A stretch of DNA of 64,000 nucleotides from an uncultured Parabacteroides sp. (GCA_949296075.1 CASFNG010000011.1:124001-188000); one strand, 5' to 3'; positions 37,543 through 45,858 are shown, counted from the first letter of the stretch. Numbers and translations: made by a program. Notes: generated by a model from the letters alone, not told the origin.

Positions 37543-37548
37543 TTTCTA

Positions 37549-38247
37549 TCAGAATTTCAGACTGCAATTCACTCCATACATACTCGACGACACACTGGTT
37601 TTCGGTGCCACCACCGGCTCAACCCTCATCGACAGATCCGGCGATATATCAAAATCGAACAACTGGGCATCCACATAAGCGTCCACGATACTGAGCGCAT
37701 AGACCCCTACCGTGATGATGATACTCAAATCACGATACCGGCGGAAATAATCCTTCTGCCTCTTCAGGCGATCCCGATAGTTCGAGTCCTCGATCAGCGT
37801 CTCCGGATCCCGGCTGCTCAAGATCTGCCAGCTCTCGCTCCAAGCGTCCGGATTATCCCGGTTTACCGTCGCGTCATACACAATATCCTTATAAGCCGTC
37901 GAGTAATCCCGATAGTTCTTGTTATTCCAGGTCACGGCATACATACACCCCATCAAGCCACCATACACGATCGGCAGCTTCCAATATTTCCGGTTATATA
38001 TCTGCCCTAATCCAGGCACCAAGGCATACAATACCGCCTTTGTCGGATCCGGCTTGAACTCCGTCTTCAACTTTACTTTCGGCACTCCCGCCGAGTCTGC
38101 CGCAGCCAAGACCGCCCGTACGGTCGAATCAGGCGCCGCCACCTCCACGGAATCAGCCGGCGAAGCCGCGGGAAGCTCCGTCTGCGCATACGACATACCC
38201 CAATAACTCACCAGCCCGAGCAAAAGCAGTATGATCCGGTTCCTCAT
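37549..38247 (-). CDS. DUF5683 membrane-associated protein
   Basis: 232 aa. It has an N-terminal signal (MRNRIILLLLGLVSYWGMSYA), a short variable region, then the hallmark DUF5683 block: PTKAVLYALVPGLGQIYNRK, YWKLPIVYGGLMGCMYAV and a C-terminal YALSIVDAYVDAQLFDFDIS. The family is found throughout Bacteroidota and is of unknown function. Its start overlaps the parB stop by 4 bases (ATGA), implying coupled translation. Confidence 0.85.
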   Translation of the reverse strand: MRNRIILLLLGLVSYWGMSYAQTELPAASPADSVEVAAPDSTVRAVLAAADSAGVPKVKLKTEFKPDPTKAVLYALVPGLGQIYNRKYWKLPIVYGGLMGCMYAVTWNNKNYRDYSTAYKDIVYDATVNRDNPDAWSESWQILSSRDPETLIEDSNYRDRLKRQKDYFRRYRDLSIIITVGVYALSIVDAYVDAQLFDFDISPDLSMRVEPVVAPKTSVSSSMYGVNCSLKF

Positions 38248-39131
38248 CGTATCCTATCCAGTAAACCGATCAATTTCTCCAGCTCCTCCTCCGACGCGAA
38301 CGGGATGGTGATCTTCCCTTTTCCCTTCTCGTCGCAAGTCAGCTGTACCTTCGTATCGAAAAAGCGCGACAAATGCTCCTTCAGCATCTTGAACTCCTCC
38401 GGGAGCATCGGCTTACGGACAGGCTTGCCCCGCTCCGGTCGTTCCTGCTCCACACCCTCGGCAAAATTACGCACCATCTCCTCTACGTTACGTACGGAGA
38501 GGCCTTGAGCGAGGATCTGCTCATAGAGCGCCAGCTGCACTTCCGGGTCATCCACGGGAAGCAACGCCCGCGCATGCCCCATATCGATCTTCTTATCCTT
38601 CAGCCCCATCTGGATCTCAGCGGGCAATTTCAGCAAACGGAGGTAATTAGCGATCGTCGCCCGCTTCTTCCCCACCCGCTCGCTCAATCCCTCCTGGGTA
38701 AGCCCATAGGTATCGATCAGCTTCTGGTAGGCCAAGGCGATCTCGATCGAGTTCAGATCCTCCCGCTGGATATTCTCGATCAGCGCCATCTCGACCACGT
38801 TCTCGTCCGCAGCCGTCTTGATATAGGCGGGAATACGTTCCAGCCCCGCCTTCAACGACGCCCGGTAGCGGCGCTCGCCCGAGATAATCATATATTGATC
38901 CGGCCCGACCTCCTTCAAGGTGATCGGCTGGATCACGCCCAAGGCACGGATCGAGGTAGCCAATTCCTCCAAGGTCTCCTCCTCGAACACCGAGCGGGGC
39001 TGCTCCGGGTTCGGGCGGATCTTGCTCAATTCGATCTCGCTGATCGACGACGAGCCGCTTGTCGCCAGCTCATCCATACGGATCAACGCGTCCAATCCCC
39101 TGCCTAAGGCCGATCTTTTCAATGCTGCCAT
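38244..39131 (-). CDS. parB: Chromosome-partition protein ParB
   Basis: 295 aa. The CTPase/ParB N-terminal domain contains LSKIRPNPEQPR, LEELATSIRALGVIQPITL and the GERRYRASLKAG motif. The helix-turn-helix region contains LSERVGKKRATIANYLRLLKL, and a C-terminal dimer domain ends the protein. It loads at parS, spreads along DNA and helps segregate the origin. It lies downstream of parA (41 bases) and overlaps the DUF5683 gene by 4 bases. Confidence 0.96.
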   Translation of the reverse strand: MAALKRSALGRGLDALIRMDELATSGSSSISEIELSKIRPNPEQPRSVFEEETLEELATSIRALGVIQPITLKEVGPDQYMIISGERRYRASLKAGLERIPAYIKTAADENVVEMALIENIQREDLNSIEIALAYQKLIDTYGLTQEGLSERVGKKRATIANYLRLLKLPAEIQMGLKDKKIDMGHARALLPVDDPEVQLALYEQILAQGLSVRNVEEMVRNFAEGVEQERPERGKPVRKPMLPEEFKMLKEHLSRFFDTKVQLTCDEKGKGKITIPFASEEELEKLIGLLDRIR

Positions 39132-39172
39132 CTGTATCTATTATGAGTCATCGGGGATGAAAACATCCTCGT

Positions 39173-39937
39173 TTATTTATTCTTATCCAATATTTCCCGC
39201 GCTAATTGCATATAGTTGACCGATCCTTTCGAATCAGCGTCGTACAACAAGACGGGCTTGCCATAGCTGGAGGCCTCACTCAGCTTCACGTTGCGCTGGA
39301 TCACCGTGGTGAACACCAAGTCGCGGAAAGGCCTCTTCACCTCCTCGTAGATCTGGTTCGCCAGCCGCAAGCGCGAGTCGTACATCGTCAGCAGGAAGCC
39401 TTCTATCTCCAGCGCCGGGTTCAATTTCGACTTGATGATCTTGATCGTGTTCAGCAATTTGCTGATTCCCTCCAAGGCGAAATACTCGCATTGTACGGGG
39501 ATAATCACCGAATCGGCCGCCGTGAGCGCATTCACCGTAATCAGTCCCAACGAGGGCGAGCAGTCGATCAGGATAAAGTCGTACTTCTCTTTCAACGGCA
39601 CCAAGATCTGCTTCAGGATCCGCTCGCGGTTCTCCAAGTTCAGCATCTCGATCTCCGCCCCCACCAAATCGATATGCGAGGGGATGATGTCCAATCCTTC
39701 CACCTCCGTGGGGACGATCGCGCCGGTCGCCTCCTCGCCGTTCACCAAGCATTCATAGATCGAAAGCTCGACTTGGCGAATGTCCACGCCTAATCCGGAG
39801 GAGGCGTTCGCCTGCGGATCCGCGTCGACCACCAGCACTTTCTTCTCCAGCACGGCGAGCGATGCCGCTAAGTTAATCGTGGTGGTCGTCTTGCCCACTC
39901 CACCTTTCTGATTGGCTAAAGCGATAATCTTTCCCAT
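39173..39937 (-). CDS. parA: Chromosome-partition ATPase ParA/Soj
   Basis: 254 aa. The deviant Walker A box KGGVGKTTTTINLAASLA is at residues 10-27, Walker A' is VVDADPQANASSGLG, and Walker B is DFILIDCSPSLGLI. The length is that of chromosomal Soj rather than plasmid ParA, which has an extra N-terminal domain. It binds DNA with ATP and moves ParB-parS complexes. It is the first gene of the parA-parB-DUF5683-MltD series, with a consensus promoter at 39961-39993. Confidence 0.96.
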   Translation of the reverse strand: MGKIIALANQKGGVGKTTTTINLAASLAVLEKKVLVVDADPQANASSGLGVDIRQVELSIYECLVNGEEATGAIVPTEVEGLDIIPSHIDLVGAEIEMLNLENRERILKQILVPLKEKYDFILIDCSPSLGLITVNALTAADSVIIPVQCEYFALEGISKLLNTIKIIKSKLNPALEIEGFLLTMYDSRLRLANQIYEEVKRPFRDLVFTTVIQRNVKLSEASSYGKPVLLYDADSKGSVNYMQLAREILDKNK

Positions 39938-39960
39938 ACTATACCTATTTATTCAAGGAA

Positions 39961-39993
39961 CAAAACTACGCATTAAAAACTGAACCTCACAAG
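39961..39993 (-). promoter_or_regulatory. Predicted parA promoter with overlapping inverted repeat
   Basis: On the minus strand, TAGTTTTG (39961-39968) and CTTG (39990-39993) are 21 bases apart. The -33 region is covered by an inverted repeat GAACCT-N4-AGGTTC at 39983-39998, a possible autoregulatory site. Confidence 0.5.
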
Positions 39994-40016
39994 GTTCGGT
40001 CGAAACAATGCCCGTT

Positions 40017-40051
40017 CTGTTGATAACTCGCCTAACCTGTTGATAACTCGC
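40017..40051 (+). repeat. Two 15-bp direct repeats, 20-bp period, upstream of parA
   Basis: CTGTTGATAACTCGC occurs at 40017-40031 and 40037-40051, identical, exactly 20 bp (two helical turns) apart. TGTTGATAA is close to a DnaA box read in reverse (TTATCAACA against TTATNCACA). It may be an operator of the par operon or a DnaA/partition-related site; it is not a canonical parS palindrome. Confidence 0.5.
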
Positions 40052-40221
40052 GAATATAGAAAAAATTCCACATTAGCTCACAATCAGGATGGAATGGGGA
40101 GGAAAAATCACGAAATTGTGTATTATGATCTATTTATAATTCTTGAAAATGTGTATTTTTGAAACCGAAAAACCTTTGAAATCGTGAACATATTCCCATT
40201 TATCCATTAAAATAAATCATC

Positions 40222-41592
40222 ATGCGACGGAAGATCTATCAAAAATTACTCGATTGGAAGCGAGACCGTAAAGGAGATGTGGCATTACTCATAGAGGGAG
40301 CGAGGCGTATTGGCAAAAGCTATATCGTAGAAGAGTTCGCACGTCAGGAATACGACAGTTACCTATTAATAGATTTCAGTAAGGTAAACCCGCAAGTGTT
40401 TACGTTCTTCGATCTCTATTTAGACGATCTCGACACGCTTTTCATGAGCTTGGAGGTTTATTTCAAACACAAGCTCACCCCAAGAAGCCAACCCAACGAG
40501 GAAGCGAAATCGCTTATTATTTTCGATGAGGTGCAGTTCTGCCCCCGTGCCCGCTCCGCGATCAAACATTTGGTAGCCGACCATCGTTTTGATTATATCG
40601 AGACCGGCTCGCTCATCTCTATCAAAAAGAACGTAAAAAATATCATGATTCCAAGCGAGGAGCACACCATAAAGATGCATCCGATGGACTTTGAAGAGTT
40701 TTTATGGGCGATGGAAGACAATACTTTAATGCCTTTCATACGGTATCAATTCGAGAAACGGGCACCGATGGGGCTCTTACATCGCAAGGCGATGGATTAC
40801 CTACGCCAATACCTGATCGTAGGTGGGATGCCTCAAGCCGTCTCTACATACATAGATACTCGCGACTTCGCACGGGTAGATGAGATAAAGCGCGACATCT
40901 TGGATCTTTACCGAAACGACATCAAGAAATACGCAGAAGGCCAAGAGATGAAAGTAAGCGCTATTTTTGACGAGATCCCGGGGCAGCTACAGAAGCACGA
41001 GAAGAAATTCCGCTTATCGGCCTTACAAGGCCAAGCCCGTATGCGCGATTATGCGGATGCTTTCTTCTGGCTAAGCGACGCAAGCATCATCAATTGTTGC
41101 TATAACGCTACCGAACCCAGTGTAGGGTTGAGATTGAATGAGGAACGTACGACTCTGAAATGTTACTTAGGCGATACGGGGCTACTCATCAGTCTGGCGT
41201 TCGATGAGCGAGGTATCGTAAACGAGGATTTGTACAAGAAACTGATGTTTGGCAAGTTAGAGGTAAACGAAGGAATGTTAACCGAAAACTTGGTAGCCCA
41301 AATGCTACGCACATCCGGTCACCATCTCTATTTTTACAGCAATAGCTCCAGAACCTCGAACGAAGATCGTATGGAAATCGATTTCCTTATCGCCAAGGGA
41401 CGAACGACCAGCCGACACAACATATCGCCCATCGAGGTGAAATCCGGCAAGAATTATACGCTAACTTCCCTTAGGAAATGTATCGCCAAATATGGGAATC
41501 AGCTATCCACCCCATACGTGCTTCACGATAAGGATCTGCGGGAAGAAGAGGATATTCTATATCTACCCCTATATATGACTCCGTTATTATAA
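40222..41592 (+). CDS. AAA ATPase with DUF4143 (ATP-binding protein)
   Basis: 456 aa, cytoplasmic. The degenerate Walker A is EGARRIGKSYIVEEFA (residues 23-38), Walker B is SLIIFDEVQFCPRARSAIKH, and a sensor-like DYIETGSLISI follows. The C-terminal DUF4143 domain shows DRMEIDFLIAKGRTTSRHNI and PIEVKSGKNYTLTSLRKC, similar to a PD-(D/E)xK nuclease-like core (D..., E-V-K). These proteins are common accessory genes of Bacteroidota; biological function unproven. The base composition is visibly richer in A/T than the surrounding genes. It stands alone, with a TATTTTTG -7 box at 40154-40161, suggesting recent acquisition. Confidence 0.85.
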   Translation: MRRKIYQKLLDWKRDRKGDVALLIEGARRIGKSYIVEEFARQEYDSYLLIDFSKVNPQVFTFFDLYLDDLDTLFMSLEVYFKHKLTPRSQPNEEAKSLIIFDEVQFCPRARSAIKHLVADHRFDYIETGSLISIKKNVKNIMIPSEEHTIKMHPMDFEEFLWAMEDNTLMPFIRYQFEKRAPMGLLHRKAMDYLRQYLIVGGMPQAVSTYIDTRDFARVDEIKRDILDLYRNDIKKYAEGQEMKVSAIFDEIPGQLQKHEKKFRLSALQGQARMRDYADAFFWLSDASIINCCYNATEPSVGLRLNEERTTLKCYLGDTGLLISLAFDERGIVNEDLYKKLMFGKLEVNEGMLTENLVAQMLRTSGHHLYFYSNSSRTSNEDRMEIDFLIAKGRTTSRHNISPIEVKSGKNYTLTSLRKCIAKYGNQLSTPYVLHDKDLREEEDILYLPLYMTPLL

Positions 41593-41613
41593 AATATAGG
41601 ATGCCTTAATCAC

Positions 41614-41643
41614 GAAAAAAGGGCTGCCCGGCGGGCAGCCCTT
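41614..41643. terminator. Bidirectional terminator between ATPase and DUF6383 genes
   Basis: An 11-bp perfect stem AAGGGCTGCCC (41619-41629) / GGGCAGCCCTT (41633-41643) has a 3-base loop. T runs exist on both sides, the stronger on the minus strand. Confidence 0.8.
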
Positions 41644-41655
41644 CTGTTTATCTCG

Positions 41656-41675
41656 GTCTTTCCTCGCGGAAAGAC
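41656..41675. other. Short perfect hairpin downstream of the DUF6383 gene
   Basis: GTCTTTCC (41656-41663) pairs with GGAAAGAC (41668-41675) around a TCGC tetraloop, just after the minus-strand gene end and before its terminator. It may protect the mRNA 3' end. Confidence 0.4.
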
Positions 41676-41694
41676 GATTCACTGTTTAATTTAC

Positions 41695-44600
41695 TTATTT
41701 CACGATTGCCTTAACAGCCTCCTCGCCCTCAACAGCTACGGCGACGATACCTGCCGGTACGTTGATCGTAGCGTTGTCGGAAGTCAGAACCGTGTTAGCG
41801 ACAACCTTACCCAGGATGTTGGATACGATTACCTGCTTGCCAGCGGCGCCCTGGATCGTTACCGTACCGTTACCGGCGATTACGGTTACGCCCTCGATGG
41901 CCTCCTCAACAGACTCGTTTGCCGTCGGGATTACGTTCTCCAAAACTTCCAGATCGAATACCTCTTTCTCATCCGGCTCGTTCGTTACAACGGGCACACC
42001 GTTCAGGATCTTCACCCAACCTTGGGTGCCATCGATCAACTGACCAACCTTCTCAGCCTTGCCATCGCGAACATCCTGAGCGGTCGCATAAACCGGTTCG
42101 TAGCAAGTCTCGATCGTGAAGGCATCGCTCGTGTTATCCTCGTACTTGAAAGCGAAGGTGCAAACCTTATCCTTCATATTGTCGGTCAACAGGATCGAAT
42201 CACCCGTAGAAGCGATTACCAAAGTGTCACCGATGTGCTTAGCCTGTACAAAGCCCAAGCGATAGAAGGAGTTGCCACCATAGTTCTGATATACGCAGTC
42301 CTCTCTGTCAGCGATCTTAGCGGAATCAACCAAGTTCACCAAATAGCGGCCTTCTACCCAACCCGGCATATCAACCTTGTGAGCGTCCGGGCAAGAAGGA
42401 TCGTCGCCGTGGATCGGACACCATCTGCCTGCCGGATGGATCGTAGCGTCAACAGCCAACATGAATTGCGGTCTCCAAGTACCGAAACCAGCGGCGGTAT
42501 CAGCGTACATAGCCGGGTTCTTCTCGGCGTAAGCCGGATCTAAGAAGTTCTGTACAGCCAAGAAACCTTCGTGGTTCTCGCCCTCAATCAAGTTACCAGA
42601 CTCATAGAGTACATAGTTGTTGTCGATGTTACGGAAGATCTTGATCGTATCCAAAGCGTCAACCGTACCAACCGAACGATACAGGTCAGCCACAGCGTCC
42701 TCGATCACGAACAGGTCGTTCTCAACGAACTCATAGTTGTTCGCGTCGCCCGTCAACTCGTTGGAGTTGTGTGCGCCATACAGCTTATCCAAGTTGCAGA
42801 ATGCCTCAGATCCAGTTGCCCAATACTTATCCGTGCTGTTTGCGGCAACGAAAGTGGTAGCAACCTGCTTCATGATATTGTAGCAGTTGTTATCCTTAGC
42901 CTTCAATACGATATTGATCGGGTTCTCACGAGCACCCAGCTCCTTCAATTGATAACGGTTGTTCGTTCCATCGAAATAGAGTGCCTTACCGGTCAAGTCG
43001 GTGATGTTGTAGCGATACAGGTTCAAGGTATCCTCTTTCTCTACTACCTTACCCTCTTTCAGGCCATGATATTTCGTGATGTGCTTAACCAAAGCGTAAT
43101 CCTCGGTACCAACTACTTGCGTGAAGCGGAACTCTACGGCATCCGTAGCGTCAGCTGTCCAAGCGATCTGGTCGTCCTTACCCAAAGTCATGTAAACCGT
43201 ATCGCTCGTGGAAGCCAGCGGCGTACCGATACGGAAGGTCTTCACCTTCAGCTGCTCCGGCGTATAAGCCTCACCGTTCTCACCGGCGAAGTAACCGTTG
43301 TAACCATAGTCGCCCGGCGTACCTACCACAGCGATCGTGTAGTTGTAAGAACCATCCGTATAAACGTTGGTCTCGCCCTCTACATAACGTAGGTTGTTGA
43401 TCGCCCATACGTGGTTAGACTCACGGTTGATGAAGTTAGCGCCACCGTCATAGATCCATTGACCTTCCGGTTGACCTAAAGCGATCTGAGCTACCGGGAT
43501 GAATTGAGCCTGGCCGCGCTCAGCCTTCGGGTTCATTGCGTAAACAGCGCCGCCGTCAACCGATACACGGGTGATGTTCAATACCTTGTCGTAGAAGTCG
43601 GCATAGTTCACCTTGTTACCGGCACCGAAGCGTACCCAAGTGTTATCAGCCGTCTCACCTGCGGTCGTAAACTTACCATCCTGATCCGTATCATTTACCG
43701 TAGCGGTATATTCAGCGGCATCAGCTGTAGTGTTAGCACCCACCGTCAGATAAGAGTTGCCAGCAACAACTGCCACACGTACCTCATACTCAACAGCAGG
43801 AACAGCGTTCGTGATCGCTACAATCTCTACCGGCTCACCGGAAACAGATTGCGGCTGAGCGATCTTGAAGTTGCTTGCAAGGATGTTGTGACCACCAACC
43901 GTACCGTTCGTCAAGTCGGTAGAGGTTGCGGTAGCAAACTTATAACCTGTAACACCAGCTTGCAACTCACCGGAAAGAGTACCCCAAGTCTCGTCTGTCA
44001 ATACGATGTAACGGTTACCGTTCATCAAGCGCATCTCACCGCTCTCGATAACCGCACTCAACTCACCGTCGAATACATCACCGTTCAACGGATTGTAAGC
44101 CGTGCAACCTTGCCACTCTTTATCTGTGTCGTTCCAAGCCTGAGCACCGATCGTCAAGTTGAAGGTATCGCCATTACCGTTGTCATCAGCGATTGCGTCA
44201 GCGTTGCTGTTAACGGCGCTGTAAACAGTAGGAGCAGCTTTTACCAAGTCATACCACCAAGCACCCGACCCAGCAACTCCTGTGTTAAGAACCTGACCAT
44301 TCACATAACCTAAAACACCAGATTGGAACCAAAGGCACCTTATTGGTTCAGAATCAAACGTATCGTAAACCTTTCCATTAGAATCCGTAGCAGACAAAGC
44401 CTTACCCGTTTTCTTATTGATCAATTTATAACCAATAACTTTGTCAGCACCATTAACCTCTTGTTTCAAGATCTCGACACGCCACAACGTAGCGTCCACA
44501 TCCGTAACTGCAGAAGGATACACATAACTACCGTTCTCATTCAGCAGCATGTAATTCGCAGTGAAACTTGTTCTGTCGTCCAATTGAACTTGGTAGTATT

Positions 44601-44703
44601 GCCCTTCATCTGTCACATTTTGGAACTTGTCCGCATATGCACCATTAAGCAATCCACCAACCAGCAGAAAGCTGGCCACAAGTGTAGAAAACTTCTTGTT
44701 CAT
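41695..44703 (-). CDS. Large exported protein with DUF6383 C-terminal tail
   Basis: 1002 aa. A signal peptide (MNKKFSTLVASFLLVGGLLN, then GAYA) is followed by long beta-rich, Asn/Thr/Gly-rich regions without metabolic motifs. The C-terminal 60 residues (GTVTIQGAAGKQVIVSNILG, then KVVANTVL and VAVAVEGEEAVKAIVK) resemble type IX secretion sorting domains and define DUF6383, typical of Parabacteroides. It is probably cell-surface or S-layer/extracellular; role unknown. The first 130 codons (44300-44703) are noticeably more A/T-rich than the remainder, which hints at mosaic origin. A consensus promoter lies at 44811-44841 and a double hairpin at the 3' end. Confidence 0.78.
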   Translation of the reverse strand: MNKKFSTLVASFLLVGGLLNGAYADKFQNVTDEGQYYQVQLDDRTSFTANYMLLNENGSYVYPSAVTDVDATLWRVEILKQEVNGADKVIGYKLINKKTGKALSATDSNGKVYDTFDSEPIRCLWFQSGVLGYVNGQVLNTGVAGSGAWWYDLVKAAPTVYSAVNSNADAIADDNGNGDTFNLTIGAQAWNDTDKEWQGCTAYNPLNGDVFDGELSAVIESGEMRLMNGNRYIVLTDETWGTLSGELQAGVTGYKFATATSTDLTNGTVGGHNILASNFKIAQPQSVSGEPVEIVAITNAVPAVEYEVRVAVVAGNSYLTVGANTTADAAEYTATVNDTDQDGKFTTAGETADNTWVRFGAGNKVNYADFYDKVLNITRVSVDGGAVYAMNPKAERGQAQFIPVAQIALGQPEGQWIYDGGANFINRESNHVWAINNLRYVEGETNVYTDGSYNYTIAVVGTPGDYGYNGYFAGENGEAYTPEQLKVKTFRIGTPLASTSDTVYMTLGKDDQIAWTADATDAVEFRFTQVVGTEDYALVKHITKYHGLKEGKVVEKEDTLNLYRYNITDLTGKALYFDGTNNRYQLKELGARENPINIVLKAKDNNCYNIMKQVATTFVAANSTDKYWATGSEAFCNLDKLYGAHNSNELTGDANNYEFVENDLFVIEDAVADLYRSVGTVDALDTIKIFRNIDNNYVLYESGNLIEGENHEGFLAVQNFLDPAYAEKNPAMYADTAAGFGTWRPQFMLAVDATIHPAGRWCPIHGDDPSCPDAHKVDMPGWVEGRYLVNLVDSAKIADREDCVYQNYGGNSFYRLGFVQAKHIGDTLVIASTGDSILLTDNMKDKVCTFAFKYEDNTSDAFTIETCYEPVYATAQDVRDGKAEKVGQLIDGTQGWVKILNGVPVVTNEPDEKEVFDLEVLENVIPTANESVEEAIEGVTVIAGNGTVTIQGAAGKQVIVSNILGKVVANTVLTSDNATINVPAGIVAVAVEGEEAVKAIVK

Positions 44704-44810
44704 AATTAAACCAATTAATATTAATACTAAAGTGTAATAAGTTCGTCTTTAATGGACTGCCCCTCACAAAAACGCCTCATTCAACGGCAGTCGCTTCCAT
44801 TCATCAAATG

Positions 44811-44841
44811 CAAAGGTACGCGTTTCTTTGATACCTGCAAC
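44811..44841 (-). promoter_or_regulatory. Predicted promoter of the DUF6383 gene
   Basis: On the minus strand, GTTG (44838-44841), a 19-base spacer and TACCTTTG (44811-44818). The leader would be about 100 bases, AT-rich. Nothing else is recognised between 44704 and 44970. Confidence 0.6.
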
Positions 44842-44970
44842 CCTTGCCCCTAATTTTTTTCCTCGATATACGCTTTCTTATCAATGATATAGGCAAAACC
44901 TTACAAAACGGCGGCTTCAGACAACGAAGCGAACCACGCTATCCACCGCCCGCCATTCCCCACCTTACGC

Positions 44971-45231
44971 TCATACATGGATAAGATCTTCCCCCAAAGC
45001 GGCAGAGATCTTCGCAAGGGTACGAAGCGTAAAGTTATGCGTTCCGCCAAGCCAGCGGGAGACTTCCGCCTCGGTCTTCCCAAGCGTTGACGCAAGTTCC
45101 TTTTGGGACATTCCAAGCTCCTCCAATCTCATGGCGATCTTATCCGAGATCGTGAACGACCAATCCACCTGCTTCTTCACATCCAACGGAATGGAAGCAA
45201 GCGTTTCCCGAAATAAACTCGTTGCACTCAT
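44971..45231 (-). CDS. XRE-family helix-turn-helix regulator (antitoxin-like)
   Basis: 86 aa from the ATG at 45231 (MSATSLFRETLASIPLDVKK); the longer frame crosses the palindromic upstream region and is discarded. The HTH reads MSQKELASTLGKTEAEVSRW, then LGGTHNFTLRTLAKISAALG. The short N-terminal helical arm before the HTH resembles HigA/MqsA-like antitoxins. No toxin gene lies on either side, so it is an orphan regulator. Two inverted repeats upstream (45263-45292, 45310-45321) are good candidates for its own operator. Confidence 0.8.
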   Translation of the reverse strand: MSATSLFRETLASIPLDVKKQVDWSFTISDKIAMRLEELGMSQKELASTLGKTEAEVSRWLGGTHNFTLRTLAKISAALGEDLIHV

Positions 45232-45262
45232 AAATTGAAATTTTATTGTAGAAACACGATCA

Positions 45263-45292
45263 AATCCCCAAATTTTGCCAAATTCGGGGATT
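45263..45292. promoter_or_regulatory. Inverted repeat upstream of the XRE gene
   Basis: AATCCCCAAATTT (45263-45275) and AAATTCGGGGATT (45280-45292) match at 12 of 13 positions around a 4-base spacer, 32-61 bases before the XRE start codon. Probable autoregulatory operator. Confidence 0.5.
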
Positions 45293-45309
45293 ACAACCAC
45301 AAAATTCGG

Positions 45310-45321
45310 CACAATATTGTG
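45310..45321. promoter_or_regulatory. Perfect 12-bp palindrome CACAATATTGTG
   Basis: A fully symmetric site 79-90 bases upstream of the XRE start. It may be a second operator for the same regulator. Confidence 0.4.
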
Positions 45322-45364
45322 ATTTTAGCGATTGAAAACAGGTCGCCCTCGACTTTTTTCTCTC

Positions 45365-45466
45365 TCATTTCGTTTTGGGGGCATCCTTCTTATCCTGGTA
45401 ATTGAAATAAATCACCCCAACCACAGCGATAACGGAAACAAGCCCGAACATGATTAACGCTCCCAT
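45365..45466 (-). CDS. 33-aa single-pass membrane miniprotein
   Basis: I translated this by hand; the frame is MGALIMFGLVSVIAVVGVIY, then FNYQDKKDAPKTK. One hydrophobic helix with a basic, polar tail fits a small membrane protein. Its ATG is preceded by AAGGAAGGAG at a good distance, a strong ribosome-binding site that is rare in Bacteroidota. It starts one base after the stop of the 61-aa membrane protein gene, so they form a two-gene unit. Function unknown. Confidence 0.65.
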   Translation of the reverse strand: MGALIMFGLVSVIAVVGVIYFNYQDKKDAPKTK

Positions 45467-45467
45467 A

Positions 45468-45653
45468 TTATACTCCTTCCTTTTTATCCCGGACAAGCCA
45501 CAGACCAGCCCAGAGTGTTGTTATGATAGCGATCGCACCACCTATATATATGATCCATTTCTCGTGCACTTCTCCAAAAATGGAGCTTAACATAACAGCC
45601 GTCGTTATATATTTGGCGATGTCCATCAACCACTTTCCCAATTCTTTCTTCAT
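45468..45653 (-). CDS. Small membrane protein, DUF6722-like
   Basis: 61 aa from the ATG at 45653 (MKKELGKWLMDIAKYITTAV). The longer frame overlaps the divergent surE promoter and is rejected. Two membrane segments are visible (ITTAVMLSSIFG and WIIYIGGAIAIITTLWAGLWLV) with a basic tail RDKKEGV. I recall similar proteins in gut Bacteroidales as DUF6722. A consensus-like promoter lies at 45673-45704, and the 33-aa miniprotein follows after one base. Function unknown. Confidence 0.7.
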   Translation of the reverse strand: MKKELGKWLMDIAKYITTAVMLSSIFGEVHEKWIIYIGGAIAIITTLWAGLWLVRDKKEGV

Positions 45654-45672
45654 AGTCAAGATTCTTATACGG

Positions 45673-45704
45673 CAAAGATGACACTTTATTCGCGAACCGA
45701 CAAG
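45673..45704 (-). promoter_or_regulatory. Predicted promoter of the small membrane protein pair
   Basis: On the minus strand, CTTG (45701-45704), a 20-base spacer and CATCTTTG (45673-45680), one mismatch to the -7 consensus. Confidence 0.5.
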
Positions 45705-45824
45705 CGAATCCGCTAAAATCGCTCCCCGACTTTTCATGGCACCTTCCCCGACAATTCGCCGGACCATCCCCGCCTTTTTCCCGAAAGCCGGGGAACCTTC
45801 TGCCGGTTGCTCGCGAAATATGCT

Positions 45825-45832
45825 TACTTTTG
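45825..45832 (+). promoter_or_regulatory. Predicted -7 box of surE
   Basis: TACTTTTG matches TAnnTTTG exactly, 27 bases before the surE ATG. No TTG is at the right -33 distance. Confidence 0.45.
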
Positions 45833-45858
45833 TACGAGACAATCAAGAAGATGAGATT

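Noticed and set aside
40017-40051. Direct repeats as parS sites
   Set aside because: parS is a palindrome close to TGTTTCACGTGAAACA; these repeats are not palindromic, so I list them only as repeats.
44901-45116. 71-aa frame overlapping the XRE gene
   Set aside because: Arg-rich shadow of the HTH gene on the same strand.
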